Assembly: GCA_903886985.1 (NCBI GenBank)
Contig: CAISOI010000670.1
Span: 1 to 26,972, forward strand
DNA length: 26,972 bases
Source: an uncultured Chthonomonas sp.
GTDB lineage: Bacteria > Armatimonadota > Chthonomonadetes > Chthonomonadales > CAJBBX01
Reading direction: 5' to 3'
Shown piece after piece: positions 1-7,805 of the stretch (the stretch's first letter is position 1; every line of letters begins with the position of its first letter). The notes beneath the pieces were generated by a model, which saw nothing but the letters and a program-made list of their open reading frames with translations, was not told where the DNA came from and ran no database searches. The translations under genes were made by a program, and so were the position numbers.

Positions 1-291
1 GACAAAGGTGGCGTTGCCCAACCCATTTGGGTAGTTGGTTGCGTCGTATCCGCTATGGGTAACCATATCGAGTCGATTAAACTTTTTGGCGCTGTTTCTG
101 GCCATAGGGATCGCCACTCAGTCTCTCTAAACACCTATTATATGCGGCTCTTTGACGCAGACGTAAAAAGGGCCAAAGCCTTTGTCTCAGAAGAGGACTT
201 CGACGTTGCATGGGATGCTGGATATTCCATGTCTACAGAAGAAGTCCTCGCCCTCGCCGAACCTTTTAAACCAAAATCACACCGTCAATAA
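1..291 (+). CDS. C-terminal fragment of a LuxR/ATPase-type transcriptional regulator (partial, 5' end outside window)
   Basis: The frame is open from the first base, so only the last 96 residues are visible; the ATG at 55 is probably internal. The tail resembles the C-terminal end of large predicted-ATPase regulators (AAA/STAND ATPase plus TPR, often with a LuxR or winged-helix domain). Those proteins close with a helical repeat containing an 'A..LfGa' motif, then a 'W..G..ms.eea..lA' motif. Here the same pattern appears as IKLFGAVSG, then FDVAWDAGYSMSTEEVLALA. No catalytic motif lies in the visible part, so the DNA-binding type and function cannot be read. A hairpin terminator follows at once. 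The family call rests only on this C-terminal pattern. Confidence 0.6.
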   Translation, partial: DKGGVAQPIWVVGCVVSAMGNHIESIKLFGAVSGHRDRHSVSLNTYYMRLFDADVKRAKAFVSEEDFDVAWDAGYSMSTEEVLALAEPFKPKSHRQ

Positions 292-299
292 TTGAAATT

Positions 300-344
300 G
301 CAATAAACTTATTGCTGGTCACACATATTATATGTGACCTTTTT
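300..344 (+). terminator. Rho-independent terminator after the partial regulator gene
   Basis: Two hairpins lie back to back just after the TAA at 289-291. The first is GCAATAA (300-306) with TTATTGC (309-315). The second is GGTCACA (317-323) with TGTGACC (333-339) around a 9-nt loop, followed directly by five T at 340-344. The stem plus T-run on the plus strand is the classic intrinsic terminator form, and it separates this gene from the secreted-protein gene at 452. Confidence 0.75.
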
Positions 345-451
345 CACAAAAGACCAATTATGGAATTATACTGACAATTCTTTCACCGTCCATTTTCTAC
401 GATATTACGCGGTTACACGGACCGCAATATTATCGATGAACGGAGAATCAA

Positions 452-892
452 ATGTCAGCAACAAAAAGAGTCTTTAAATGCACGAGCCTCGTTGCATTGT
501 CCGCTATGATCGCGGTTGCAGCTTGGTCGGGTTCAAAACCCGCAACCGCAAACACTCGATCTCGATACAAGGTTGCTTCTCACGTCCTCACGGAGGGGCT
601 GCCGAACTTTCTCGCGGTGAATAGCAACTCAGTAGTTGGTGGAACCGATTCCATTACTCTTACTGTAGGGATCGCGTCCTCCACATCCGCCGACACGCAA
701 ATCACTGTAAATTGCAGTGCGCCGTCATTGGTGAATGCATCGGGTGGATGGCCCCTTGTTATTAACATTCCCGCTGGTCAAACTTCTGCTTCCATAACTC
801 TATCAACAAACGCATGTCCAAACGGAGCGGCGGTAAACTTCACGTCGCATGATTTGACCACCGGAGTGCTGTTTCAGCCCGATACAAAATAG
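452..892 (+). CDS. Small secreted protein with an Ig-like/beta-sandwich domain
   Basis: The 146-residue product starts with a Sec-type signal peptide: basic MSATKR, a hydrophobic core to about residue 25, and a likely cleavage after the Ala-rich ATA near residue 33. The mature part (about 55-130) is rich in Ser, Thr, Val and Gly with alternating strands, for example VVGGTDSITLTVGIA and INIPAGQTSASITLST. This fits the Ig-like or cadherin-like modules of exported surface proteins. Two Cys in the mature part could form a disulfide. A GGAG lies seven bases before the ATG. No catalytic motif is visible. It is a single-domain protein, much shorter than the multidomain adhesins that usually carry such modules. 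It stands alone between a terminator and a convergent gene. Function is unknown; a role as a surface or matrix component is inference. Confidence 0.75.
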   Translation: MSATKRVFKCTSLVALSAMIAVAAWSGSKPATANTRSRYKVASHVLTEGLPNFLAVNSNSVVGGTDSITLTVGIASSTSADTQITVNCSAPSLVNASGGWPLVINIPAGQTSASITLSTNACPNGAAVNFTSHDLTTGVLFQPDTK

Positions 893-912
893 TTGGCAAA
901 CAACACAATTTC

Positions 913-945
913 GGGCTGGCTTGAATCCTATTTTCAATCCGGCCC
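913..945. terminator. Imperfect hairpin between convergent genes, possible bidirectional terminator
   Basis: GGGCTGG-C-TTGAA (913-925) pairs with TTCAA-T-CCGGCCC (933-945), giving 12 pairs including one G-T plus one mismatch, around a 7-base loop. It sits in the 77-base gap between the plus-strand secreted-protein gene and the minus-strand aat gene, where a shared terminator is expected. Neither side has a strong T-run, so intrinsic termination is only plausible. Confidence 0.45.
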
Positions 946-969
946 AAATCCCCTATACTTAAAGGCTAA

Positions 970-1566
970 TTACTGTTCACCGAAATATGTGGGTATATCC
1001 AGCGCCAAATCGAGTCTTTCCATGTACTGTTCATGAGGTATCTCGACGGCCCCGAGACTTACAAGGTGAGGGGTTAGGTACTGGACATCAAGAAGAATAA
1101 ATCCTTTATTACGTAGGTGCTGAACTAAATGAGCTAACGCAACTTTAGATGCATCTGTAATATAGTGAAACATACTCTCCGCCATAAACGCCCCGCCAAG
1201 AGCGACACCGTACACGCCACCTACAAGTCGCCTTTCATACCAAACCTCAACGCTATGGCAGTCGCATCTTGCATGGAGCTCTCCAAATACACGAAAAAAT
1301 TCCTCGGATATCCAGGTGCCTTCGGGTCTGTCCGCACACCCCTTCATAACACCTTCAAAGTCTCTGTCGAACGTCACCTCGAACTTATTTGATTTCAATG
1401 TCTTCGCAAGTGATCGGGAAATGTAGAATCCATCCAGAGGGATAACAGCTCGGGGATCGGGCTGATACCACCCAATATCGTCCACGGACGAAATATACAT
1501 GGGAAATATGCCCTGAATATAGGCACTTATGACGAGGTCGGGCGAAAGTTTAGTCTTGGGTCTCAT
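970..1566 (-). CDS. aat: Leucyl/phenylalanyl-tRNA--protein transferase
   Basis: Transfers Leu or Phe from aminoacyl-tRNA to proteins with N-terminal Arg or Lys, creating N-degrons for ClpAP/ClpS; a cytosolic enzyme. The 198-residue product spans the family's core. Visible family motifs are GIFPM (19-23), WYQPDPR (33-39), GVYGVALGGAFMAESMF (117-133), a DASK segment, a DVQ motif, and the closing SLGAVEIP. The E. coli protein has Cys where DVQ has Val (IDCQ). The protein is slightly shorter than the 230-residue E. coli enzyme. The ATG at 1566 places the AYIQGIFPM block at the usual distance from the N-terminus, although no clear Shine-Dalgarno precedes it. It lies 21 bases after the diguanylate cyclase gene and is probably co-transcribed with it. 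No clpS or clpA is nearby. Confidence 0.93.
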   Translation of the reverse strand: MRPKTKLSPDLVISAYIQGIFPMYISSVDDIGWYQPDPRAVIPLDGFYISRSLAKTLKSNKFEVTFDRDFEGVMKGCADRPEGTWISEEFFRVFGELHARCDCHSVEVWYERRLVGGVYGVALGGAFMAESMFHYITDASKVALAHLVQHLRNKGFILLDVQYLTPHLVSLGAVEIPHEQYMERLDLALDIPTYFGEQ

Positions 1567-1587
1567 ACACGCGGAGTAATAACCACA

Positions 1588-2493
1588 TCAATCGAGGTTT
1601 TCGTTCTGATTTTCTTGAAGCTGCATTACCATCATCCGTACAGCCTTAAAGTGCGTGGTTCGATTTCTTCCAATGTTTTTTGACATGTAGAGAGCCTGAT
1701 CGGCTTCACCCACCAGTTGGTCAGCCGATGAGGTTGTATTTTGGAGAGTTGAAGCACCAATGCTCACAGTTACTGGTCGATATTGCCATTTTACATCTCG
1801 AATCAATACGCGAATTCTCTCCGCAACATCGATAGCCACCTGTTCATCACAAAACGGTAATACGACGAGAAATTCTTCACCACCGAACCGTACTGCCTGG
1901 TCATCCGTACGCAGAGTATCTTTTAGGATTTGGGATATCTGCCGTAGTACTTGATCGCCAGCAGGGTGACCAAAGTTGTCATTGTATTCCTTAAACTGAT
2001 CGACGTCGATCATCAGTACCGACAGGCCGCTGTGCATTCGAGTGGCCGCATCGAAGTATCGACTAAGAGCTGCATCCCCACCCGCACGGTTTGATAATCC
2101 AGTCAATGCATCCGTTGACGCAAGATTGGTCAACAGATTGTTGCTTTGAAGCAGTTCCAGTTTTTCCTGACTTATTTCACCGATGTCCTCGGTGAGCCGC
2201 GCCAATTGAAATCTATCATTCCTCATGACTGCCAGCGATTGACTCAATGAAACCAAAAGAAAAGCCAGAACTACAGCGCCTAATGCAGAAATGATAAAAA
2301 TTGCTTGGGTTAGATGCTGTAAGTTGGTGAGAGCAGGTTTTGTTGCATCCGTTGCACTCACTTCCATTGCATTCATTTGGAGGTAATAGCACAAACTCCC
2401 AATTATACTGGCGAACAGAATAATGAACAACACCAAGAACTTAAATCGGAACTCAGGACTTCGGAAGTTAATTGATGATTTTTCTGATTGCAT
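1588..2493 (-). CDS. Membrane-bound diguanylate cyclase (GGDEF domain)
   Basis: Makes cyclic di-GMP from two GTP. The 301-residue protein has two predicted membrane helices (about 17-38 and 63-84) around a short extracytoplasmic loop, then a helical linker (about 90-122) and one GGDEF domain (about 122-285). The substrate region YNDNFGHPAGD is at 170-180 and the active-site signature GGEEF at 204-208, so catalysis is expected. An allosteric product-inhibition I-site RxxD (RTDD, 195-198) lies exactly five residues before GGEEF, as in PleD. No EAL or HD-GYP domain is present. I chose the ATG at 2493; a TTG at 2505 would add four residues. An extended -10 promoter lies just upstream, so the gene may be transcribed separately from the LPS block. 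No recognisable input domain sits in the short periplasmic loop. Confidence 0.9.
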   Translation of the reverse strand: MQSEKSSINFRSPEFRFKFLVLFIILFASIIGSLCYYLQMNAMEVSATDATKPALTNLQHLTQAIFIISALGAVVLAFLLVSLSQSLAVMRNDRFQLARLTEDIGEISQEKLELLQSNNLLTNLASTDALTGLSNRAGGDAALSRYFDAATRMHSGLSVLMIDVDQFKEYNDNFGHPAGDQVLRQISQILKDTLRTDDQAVRFGGEEFLVVLPFCDEQVAIDVAERIRVLIRDVKWQYRPVTVSIGASTLQNTTSSADQLVGEADQALYMSKNIGRNRTTHFKAVRMMVMQLQENQNENLD

Positions 2494-2523
2494 GGAGTGT
2501 TTCAATTTAGTGAGTTACAGTTA

Positions 2524-2556
2524 TTTATAGCACATAAAAACTTGTTTTGGTTTCAA
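2524..2556 (-). promoter_or_regulatory. Probable extended -10 promoter for the diguanylate cyclase gene
   Basis: Reading the minus strand, TGCTATAAA (complement of 2524-2532) matches the extended -10 form TGnTATAAT. A TTGAAA (complement of 2551-2556) lies 21 bases upstream, too far for an ideal -35; extended -10 promoters can work without one. It lies in the 138-base gap before the chosen ATG at 2493. Confidence 0.45.
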
Positions 2557-2631
2557 TGGTACTCAGCAAGAGTAGAAGGGTATTTGGTTTGACTGCGATA
2601 CTCTGCATAATGTTCGGCTATGCGCGCAGAA

Positions 2632-3717
2632 TTAAAGAACTACGAGCGAATCCAGTGCCATCTTGCAAGTTGAAACGACTTCATCAACATGTACAGCAGA
2701 AAGGCAAGCGGGTGGAGGCGCTAGACACTTCTGCTTACTGTTTATAGGGGCAGTATCGTGGAACTTCCTACATATGTCAGAACACAGTTCTCGATGATGT
2801 AGAGCGAATTGTCCCTGTCCATAGGGAGCTAACCTGTCCGGATTACTGCGACCGAAGATGGATACAACGCGAGTATTTAGCGCAGCAGCAATATGCGCAG
2901 ACCCCGTGTCGCCACAAAGATGAAGCCTAGCACCCCCGAGGATAGCAATTAATTCTCCAAGATCGGTTCTTCCGGAGAGGTTGGTTATCGGTACATTCAC
3001 CCCTTCTTGGATCGCGTGGCATATTGGTGCATCGCCCTTTGAACCAACAAGAACTATTGGAAATCCGGGATCCTTTGCCAGACGATCTATTGCCAAAATG
3101 TAGTTCGCAACGCTCCAGCCTTTGTTTCCGCCACCGCCGGAGGAAGGATTGATTACGATAAAGTCCTCATTCATTTTGAGACCGAATTCGCAAAACAGCT
3201 TGGAGGCCGAAGCTTTTTTCTCCTCAGAAATGACGAGCGGAAACTTCACCGTCTCAACGGGAGCCCCAAGAAATCTGGCAACATCCAAGAACTGATCTAC
3301 AACATGTAACGATTCGGTTCTGCGCGGTACACGGGTAATCAGCCGGGGTGCAAGTTCGCGCATCCAATCGTAACCATAACGATACTTAGCACCGGAGCCC
3401 CATGCCACCAGAGCACTTTTGCTTAAACCCTGAAGGTCGATCGCCATATCGAACTCGCGCCGTCGGATTTCTGACCGAATAGCCGAAAATCGATGGAGGG
3501 CACTAATGGATCCGCGACTACGCCATTCCGATGGTAGAACAATCACCTCTTTAAGATAGGGATTGTCCTTAACAATAGGTGCAGACATCTGCTCTACTAC
3601 CCATGATATTTCGATATTCGGGAAAGCGTCGCCCAATGCAGCGGAAACTGGCAGAGCGTGGACAACATCACCAATAGAACTGAGTTTGACAATGAGAATC
3701 TTCTTGATAGTGCTCAT
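2632..3717 (-). CDS. Heptosyltransferase-like glycosyltransferase family 9 protein (LPS core)
   Basis: GT9 enzymes such as WaaC and WaaF move a sugar, classically L-glycero-D-manno-heptose from its ADP form, onto Kdo or the inner core at the cytoplasmic face of the inner membrane. The 361-residue product begins with the family's N-terminal strand and catalytic loop, ILIVKLSSIGDVVHALP (7-23), where Asp17 matches the proposed catalytic base. The C-terminal donor site GDTGSAHIAAAL is at 269-280, followed by IFGRSNPDR. A Cys-containing tail (C..IC, CLAPPPACL) resembles that of other family members. The start is ATG at 3717. A GTG at 3792 would overlap the preceding gene by 52 bases and add 25 residues unlike the family. 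It is the last gene of the LPS run. No heptose-synthesis genes are in the window, so the donor sugar is not proven. Confidence 0.85.
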   Translation of the reverse strand: MSTIKKILIVKLSSIGDVVHALPVSAALGDAFPNIEISWVVEQMSAPIVKDNPYLKEVIVLPSEWRSRGSISALHRFSAIRSEIRRREFDMAIDLQGLSKSALVAWGSGAKYRYGYDWMRELAPRLITRVPRRTESLHVVDQFLDVARFLGAPVETVKFPLVISEEKKASASKLFCEFGLKMNEDFIVINPSSGGGGNKGWSVANYILAIDRLAKDPGFPIVLVGSKGDAPICHAIQEGVNVPITNLSGRTDLGELIAILGGARLHLCGDTGSAHIAAALNTRVVSIFGRSNPDRLAPYGQGQFALHHRELCSDICRKFHDTAPINSKQKCLAPPPACLSAVHVDEVVSTCKMALDSLVVL

Positions 3718-3740
3718 ATCCGGGGGAGTTATGTTGTGGT

Positions 3741-4655
3741 TCACGGATTCACTCCCGGTGAAGATTTCCAACGATCGTGGAACCACAGCCACTGTTCGGG
3801 ATATAGCCGAATAATCTCTTCCAATCTCTTATTGACCTCTGTCATTGCGGTTTCGATATCTGCCGCTTCATTACCGGTTGAAACTGGAACATAGTGCCCG
3901 TGTGAACGAATTCGATATCCGCCTTTGCCATCACGAACGCAATAAAAGAAGAGGAGTGGAGCTCCCATCTTGAGCGCAATTCGAGCAGGACCATCCACGG
4001 TTCCAGTTGGATGTCCAAAGAAAGGTACAAAAACATCGGCCGCATTTTGGTCACACACGATTGCTATCGATGCATTACGACGCAATCCCGCTATAATCGG
4101 TTTCAGTGACATTCCGAGAGTAATGATCCTTACCCCGGACCTCTCTCTCAGTTTGGTCATCATCTCAGTAGTGCCGCGATCACGCGACTCGCGCGCTAAA
4201 GCAATAATCTCATAACCACGTGGAACTATCCAGCGTCCTGCAATTTCAAAATTTCCCAAGTGACCGGTTATCAGGAGACAACCTTTTTTTTCGGCCATGA
4301 GCTTTTCATACTCTTCAAATGAACCTTCATCCACTTCGAGTCGCTGTTCAACCTCGCTCTGGGTCATCGACGAAAATTTGATTACCTCAATTGCAAACAT
4401 TCCGAAGTGCTTGAACGATTGTTTGGCAATTCTAATCCGCTCTGCTTCTGTTAGTGTATCGCCATAAGCAATTCGCAGATTTTTGAGGGCAACTCTGTAA
4501 CGCTTGCGAGCACAAAAGCGCATAAAATTACCAAATCCGCGCCCAAAAGCCAATCCAACAGACAATGGCACCGCCTGAATCACCACAATCAGGACGCGTA
4601 GGATCTCTCGTCCCACACGTCTCCCGATCTTTTTCGTCAACGTTGCCTTAGCCAA
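3741..4655 (-). CDS. Lipid A late acyltransferase, LpxL/HtrB family
   Basis: LpxL/LpxM enzymes move an acyl chain from acyl-ACP onto the hydroxyl of a primary acyl chain of Kdo-lipid A, at the inner membrane. The 304-residue product has an N-terminal hydrophobic segment (about 18-40) that fits a membrane anchor. The HxxxxE dyad is HLGNFE, with His132 and Glu137; by coincidence of length these are the E. coli LpxL numbers. Later family blocks include VCDQNA, VPFFGHPTGTVDGPARIA and the closing EQWLWFHDRWK. Translation probably starts at TTG 4655, inside the last codons of lpxK (8-base overlap). A GAGG lies five bases before it. This is the only late acyltransferase seen here, so whether one or two secondary chains are added cannot be told. 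Confidence 0.88.
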   Translation of the reverse strand: MAKATLTKKIGRRVGREILRVLIVVIQAVPLSVGLAFGRGFGNFMRFCARKRYRVALKNLRIAYGDTLTEAERIRIAKQSFKHFGMFAIEVIKFSSMTQSEVEQRLEVDEGSFEEYEKLMAEKKGCLLITGHLGNFEIAGRWIVPRGYEIIALARESRDRGTTEMMTKLRERSGVRIITLGMSLKPIIAGLRRNASIAIVCDQNAADVFVPFFGHPTGTVDGPARIALKMGAPLLFFYCVRDGKGGYRIRSHGHYVPVSTGNEAADIETAMTEVNKRLEEIIRLYPEQWLWFHDRWKSSPGVNP

Positions 4656-5757
4656 TTGAACCTCGAACCTCAGCTTTTTCTAACAGAAGTCGTATAAACT
4701 CATCCTGCTCATCAACAATCATATCTACTTGCAATTTGTAAAACGGCAGTGGACGCATCACAGGAGGGAGCTTTACCGCGTCTTTATCGGTAACCACAAT
4801 TGCTTCTGCTCCTGCGTTAACTGCCGCACTCATTATTTCACTCAACTCAGCCATTGTCGCGTCATGGTGATCACGGGGAGTCACCCAGTGGACAATCTCC
4901 GCCCCTGCCCGCTCCAACTGTGATCTAAATCCATCTGGCTTCCCAAGTGCGCAATATCCACAAATCTTGCGACCAGCCAACCATTCTAAAGGAAAGGTTT
5001 CTCGCCCGTCCAGGCCCTTTAGATCAATGGCCAGATACCGAGCGGTAAAAACAGGCACTGCTGGGGCAATTCGGTTAATTCGTACCTTTAGATTAGATAG
5101 TGCCTCAGTCGACACTCTATCCGCATTCGTGACCACCGCACACTGCCCCCTGCGAAGGTGTGTGACAGGCTCCCTCAACAGCCCCCGAGGAAAGGTCCAA
5201 CCATTATGAAACGGACGCTCAGAGTCAATCAAAATGATGTCGCAATTTCGATGGAGCTGATAGAACTGCATACCGTCATCCAACACCAACACATCGGGAT
5301 GGAAGGTATCGATCGCCATCTGTCCCGTTATCCGTCGATCTTTTCCTGCAACCACTGGCACTTTTGGCATTAAACTTGCAAGCATATTTGCTTCGTCGCC
5401 GGCCGCTTTCGCAGAGAGCAACACCCTTTTGCCGTCAGAGACAATGGCAGCTCCAAATTCATTTTCACCCCGATATCCTCGGGTCAAAACAACCGGCTTA
5501 ATATTATGTTCGCGCAGGAGGCCACAAACCCTCTGTGTCATTGGAGTTTTGCCTGTTCCACCCACCGTAAGATTTCCCACACTGATTACCGGAATCGGAA
5601 ACCGCTTTCTCTTCCGCAACCCGACACTGTAAATACCCAAATAGATCTTAAGACCCAGATTGTATGTCCATGACAGAAGGCAGAATAGTCCGCGCAAAAA
5701 AAATGCTACAGGTCCCTTCTTCTCCCCTTCGATAATGCTTAGTAGATAATCTTGCAC
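4648..5757 (-). CDS. lpxK: Tetraacyldisaccharide 4'-kinase
   Basis: Phosphorylates the 4' position of the tetraacyl disaccharide 1-phosphate to make lipid IVA, at the inner membrane. The 369-residue protein has an amphipathic or hydrophobic N-terminus (about 17-47) for membrane docking. The P-loop VGNLTVGGTGKTP (60-72) and the DDGMQ motif (160-164) bind ATP-Mg and carry the catalytic Asp. LTRGYRG and AGDE, both conserved in LpxK, also appear. I chose GTG at 5757, five bases after the kdtA stop, because the sequence then begins just before the common ..SIIEGEKKGP.. start of related LpxK proteins. A GTG at 5817 would add 20 residues inside kdtA. No clear Shine-Dalgarno is seen, so coupling to kdtA translation is likely. 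Confidence 0.93.
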   Translation of the reverse strand: MQDYLLSIIEGEKKGPVAFFLRGLFCLLSWTYNLGLKIYLGIYSVGLRKRKRFPIPVISVGNLTVGGTGKTPMTQRVCGLLREHNIKPVVLTRGYRGENEFGAAIVSDGKRVLLSAKAAGDEANMLASLMPKVPVVAGKDRRITGQMAIDTFHPDVLVLDDGMQFYQLHRNCDIILIDSERPFHNGWTFPRGLLREPVTHLRRGQCAVVTNADRVSTEALSNLKVRINRIAPAVPVFTARYLAIDLKGLDGRETFPLEWLAGRKICGYCALGKPDGFRSQLERAGAEIVHWVTPRDHHDATMAELSEIMSAAVNAGAEAIVVTDKDAVKLPPVMRPLPFYKLQVDMIVDEQDEFIRLLLEKAEVRGSIG

Positions 5758-5761
5758 CGTA

Positions 5762-7048
5762 TCACTGAAGCCCCACGACTTTTGCGATCTCAGCAGCGTA
5801 TCTTGCGGCGACGCCACGGTTGCTGTCGATTAACGAACGCGCGCGAATCGCCAGAGCTTCCGTCTCTTCTTTCTGTTCCAAAAGGTCTTCCAATTTAGCC
5901 GTCAACTCATCGGGGTTATAAACTTTGAATCCGACATTGCTCTTTTCCGCCATCGCGATAGAGTCTCTGAAGTTTTGCATCTTTGGACCATAGACGACTG
6001 GCTTGCCTTGCGCAAGTGGTTGCAAGATATTCTGTCCGCCGCCCGGCTCCGTCAAACTGTTGCCAATAAATACAACGGTTGCAAGCGCGTATACGTTTGC
6101 AAGTTCTCCAAAAGTGTCGAGCACTACTTGGTCTGATTTGGGTCCATATGGTCCCATTTCGGATCTTCGCACTACGTCGTATCCCGCTTCTTTCCACAAC
6201 GTTTTGACGGCTTCTGCCCGATCCACGTGCCTCGGTGCATGGATCACTGCTAATCGGGGATATCTTGCATGCAAAGTCTTATATGCACTTATTAGAATGC
6301 GTTCTTCATCCTCCTGGCGGGTACTGCCGAATACTAGGACAGGGGCCGCTTCGTCAATACCAAAACTCGCCCTCAATTGGGCTTTTGAACTCTCATTTAG
6401 TCCTTCGGGAGCCTGGTCGAACTTAGCGTTGCCGATCACAGAGGTCCGTTCGGGCGCTGCCCCTAATGCAATAAACCGATCCATATCAATTTGGGATTGT
6501 ACAAGTATGGATTGAAAGCTGCTCAGACACCAACGAACAAAAGGTTTGATCTGCAAATAACGCCCGATACTCTTATCAGAAATTCTACCATTCACGATGA
6601 TAGCGGGTACCCGATTTTTGGAAAGGCAATATGCGATATTGGGCCAGAGTTCCGTCTCGAGATTCATGTAAAGATCTGGCTGAATAGTTCTCACCGAACG
6701 CCTAACAATCCAAGGCACATCAAACGGACTGTACACCACAGCCATTACACCTTTGCCTATCATTGCAGACGCAACTTCGTAGCCACCCGGAGTTATCACA
6801 CTTACGATCACTTCCCAATCTGGACCGAGTTTTGAAAACTCTTTCAGTATTGGAGTTGCAGCCATCACCTCACCAACACTTGCGGCATGTACCCACATTC
6901 GTTTTGTGATACCAGCTTTGGGGCTTAGGTTGTTATCATAGCGTCCACATCGTTCGCCCCATCCTTCCCGCGATTTACCGGAAAGCAAGCGAACCGCAAG
7001 AAAAATTGCAATGATGGGCGACAGTAGAACGAGAATGGCATTGTACAA
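5762..7048 (-). CDS. waaA: 3-deoxy-D-manno-octulosonic acid (Kdo) transferase
   Basis: Also called KdtA; a GT30 enzyme that moves Kdo from CMP-Kdo to lipid IVA at the inner membrane. The 428-residue product has an N-terminal membrane anchor (3-22), the acceptor-side motif HAASVGEV (54-61) with the catalytic Glu60, and ETELWPN (131-137). The C-terminal donor domain carries FGSTRQEDEE, HAPRHVDR and the IGNSLTEPGGGQNILQP block typical of the family. The start is TTG at 7048. The in-frame TAA at 7082-7084 closes the frame upstream, and no ATG lies before residue 51. A strong Shine-Dalgarno is absent; AGGGG is 17 bases away. Whether it adds one or more Kdo units cannot be read. No kdsA, kdsB or kdsC is in the window. 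Confidence 0.94.
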   Translation of the reverse strand: MYNAILVLLSPIIAIFLAVRLLSGKSREGWGERCGRYDNNLSPKAGITKRMWVHAASVGEVMAATPILKEFSKLGPDWEVIVSVITPGGYEVASAMIGKGVMAVVYSPFDVPWIVRRSVRTIQPDLYMNLETELWPNIAYCLSKNRVPAIIVNGRISDKSIGRYLQIKPFVRWCLSSFQSILVQSQIDMDRFIALGAAPERTSVIGNAKFDQAPEGLNESSKAQLRASFGIDEAAPVLVFGSTRQEDEERILISAYKTLHARYPRLAVIHAPRHVDRAEAVKTLWKEAGYDVVRRSEMGPYGPKSDQVVLDTFGELANVYALATVVFIGNSLTEPGGGQNILQPLAQGKPVVYGPKMQNFRDSIAMAEKSNVGFKVYNPDELTAKLEDLLEQKEETEALAIRARSLIDSNRGVAARYAAEIAKVVGLQ

Positions 7049-7121
7049 CAGAAAAATTGGACGATCCCCTGAAAGACTTGGTTATTGTTCTTATTGGTTC
7101 AGACTAATCTGCGATGCAAAC

Positions 7122-7802
7122 TCATGCCGTCAATCCAACCATGTTTTCCGCTTCGCGCTCGCAGGCGTTCAACGCTGCCTCTAACTGAATTGCAATTGCG
7201 GTCTTTTCTTCATCGGTGGCAGTTGGGGAGACAAAAATGGGATCACCAACCACAAATGCCGCTTTGGCAAAGGGACGTGGAATCATGTAGCTGTCCCAGG
7301 ACTTCAAGAGTTTACGCGGATTTGCCGACAGCCCCAAAGGAATGATTGGGCGCCCTGAACGTTGAGCAAAAAATATTGTACCTTCTTGAACCTTATGTGT
7401 GGGACCACGGGGACCATCCGGCGTAAACGCAAGTACACCGCCCTCGTTAACCTTCTTGGCAAGCATCAATGCAGCCTTGACGCCACCACGGCCGGTAGAG
7501 CCTCTTATTGTTTGATAGCCATACCGCCGAAAGACATAATTCTGCGCTTCACCATCCTTTGAGAGCGAGATGAGCGCCCAAAATCCACGGCCCTTAAAGA
7601 CATTGGCGGGAATAAGGGTGCGACCATGCCAGGTGACCAATATCCCACCGTTATTAGCCTTTACAATCTCGTCGACGCGCTCAATGTTCTTATATTTGAT
7701 CCGCAACGTTAAGCCGATAAAACGAGAGACTGCATATCCGACTAAACCTATCACCTTTGCTCGGCGATCCCGTTTTTTGATATCCGTGTCTGTTTCGCTC
7801 AA
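7122..7802 (-). CDS. Lysophospholipid acyltransferase-like protein (DUF374 family)
   Basis: The 226-residue protein belongs to the LPLAT superfamily, DUF374 branch, often found beside lipid A genes. An N-terminal hydrophobic helix (17-34) precedes the acyltransferase core. The His block is WHGR (58-61), a shortened form of the HxxxxD motif. GSTGRGG is at 101-107 and the DUF374 hallmark FTPDGPRGP at 126-134. In the superfamily these residues bind acyl donor and acceptor; the substrate of DUF374 proteins is not firmly known, so a lipid A or phospholipid role is inference from context. It starts at TTG 7802, three bases after the msbA stop and in the same frame, with AGGG seven bases upstream. 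It is probably made by coupled translation with msbA. Confidence 0.85.
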   Translation of the reverse strand: MSETDTDIKKRDRRAKVIGLVGYAVSRFIGLTLRIKYKNIERVDEIVKANNGGILVTWHGRTLIPANVFKGRGFWALISLSKDGEAQNYVFRRYGYQTIRGSTGRGGVKAALMLAKKVNEGGVLAFTPDGPRGPTHKVQEGTIFFAQRSGRPIIPLGLSANPRKLLKSWDSYMIPRPFAKAAFVVGDPIFVSPTATDEEKTAIAIQLEAALNACEREAENMVGLTA

Positions 7803-7805
7803 AAG

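Noticed and set aside
371..403. A CTGACA ... TACGAT promoter for the secreted-protein gene
   Set aside because: The spacer is 21 bases and the -10 matches only four of six bases, so it is too weak to annotate.
2547..2747. A 66-codon plus-strand frame between the GT9 and cyclase genes
   Set aside because: More than half overlaps the GT9 coding end in antisense, it has no Shine-Dalgarno, and the residues look random.
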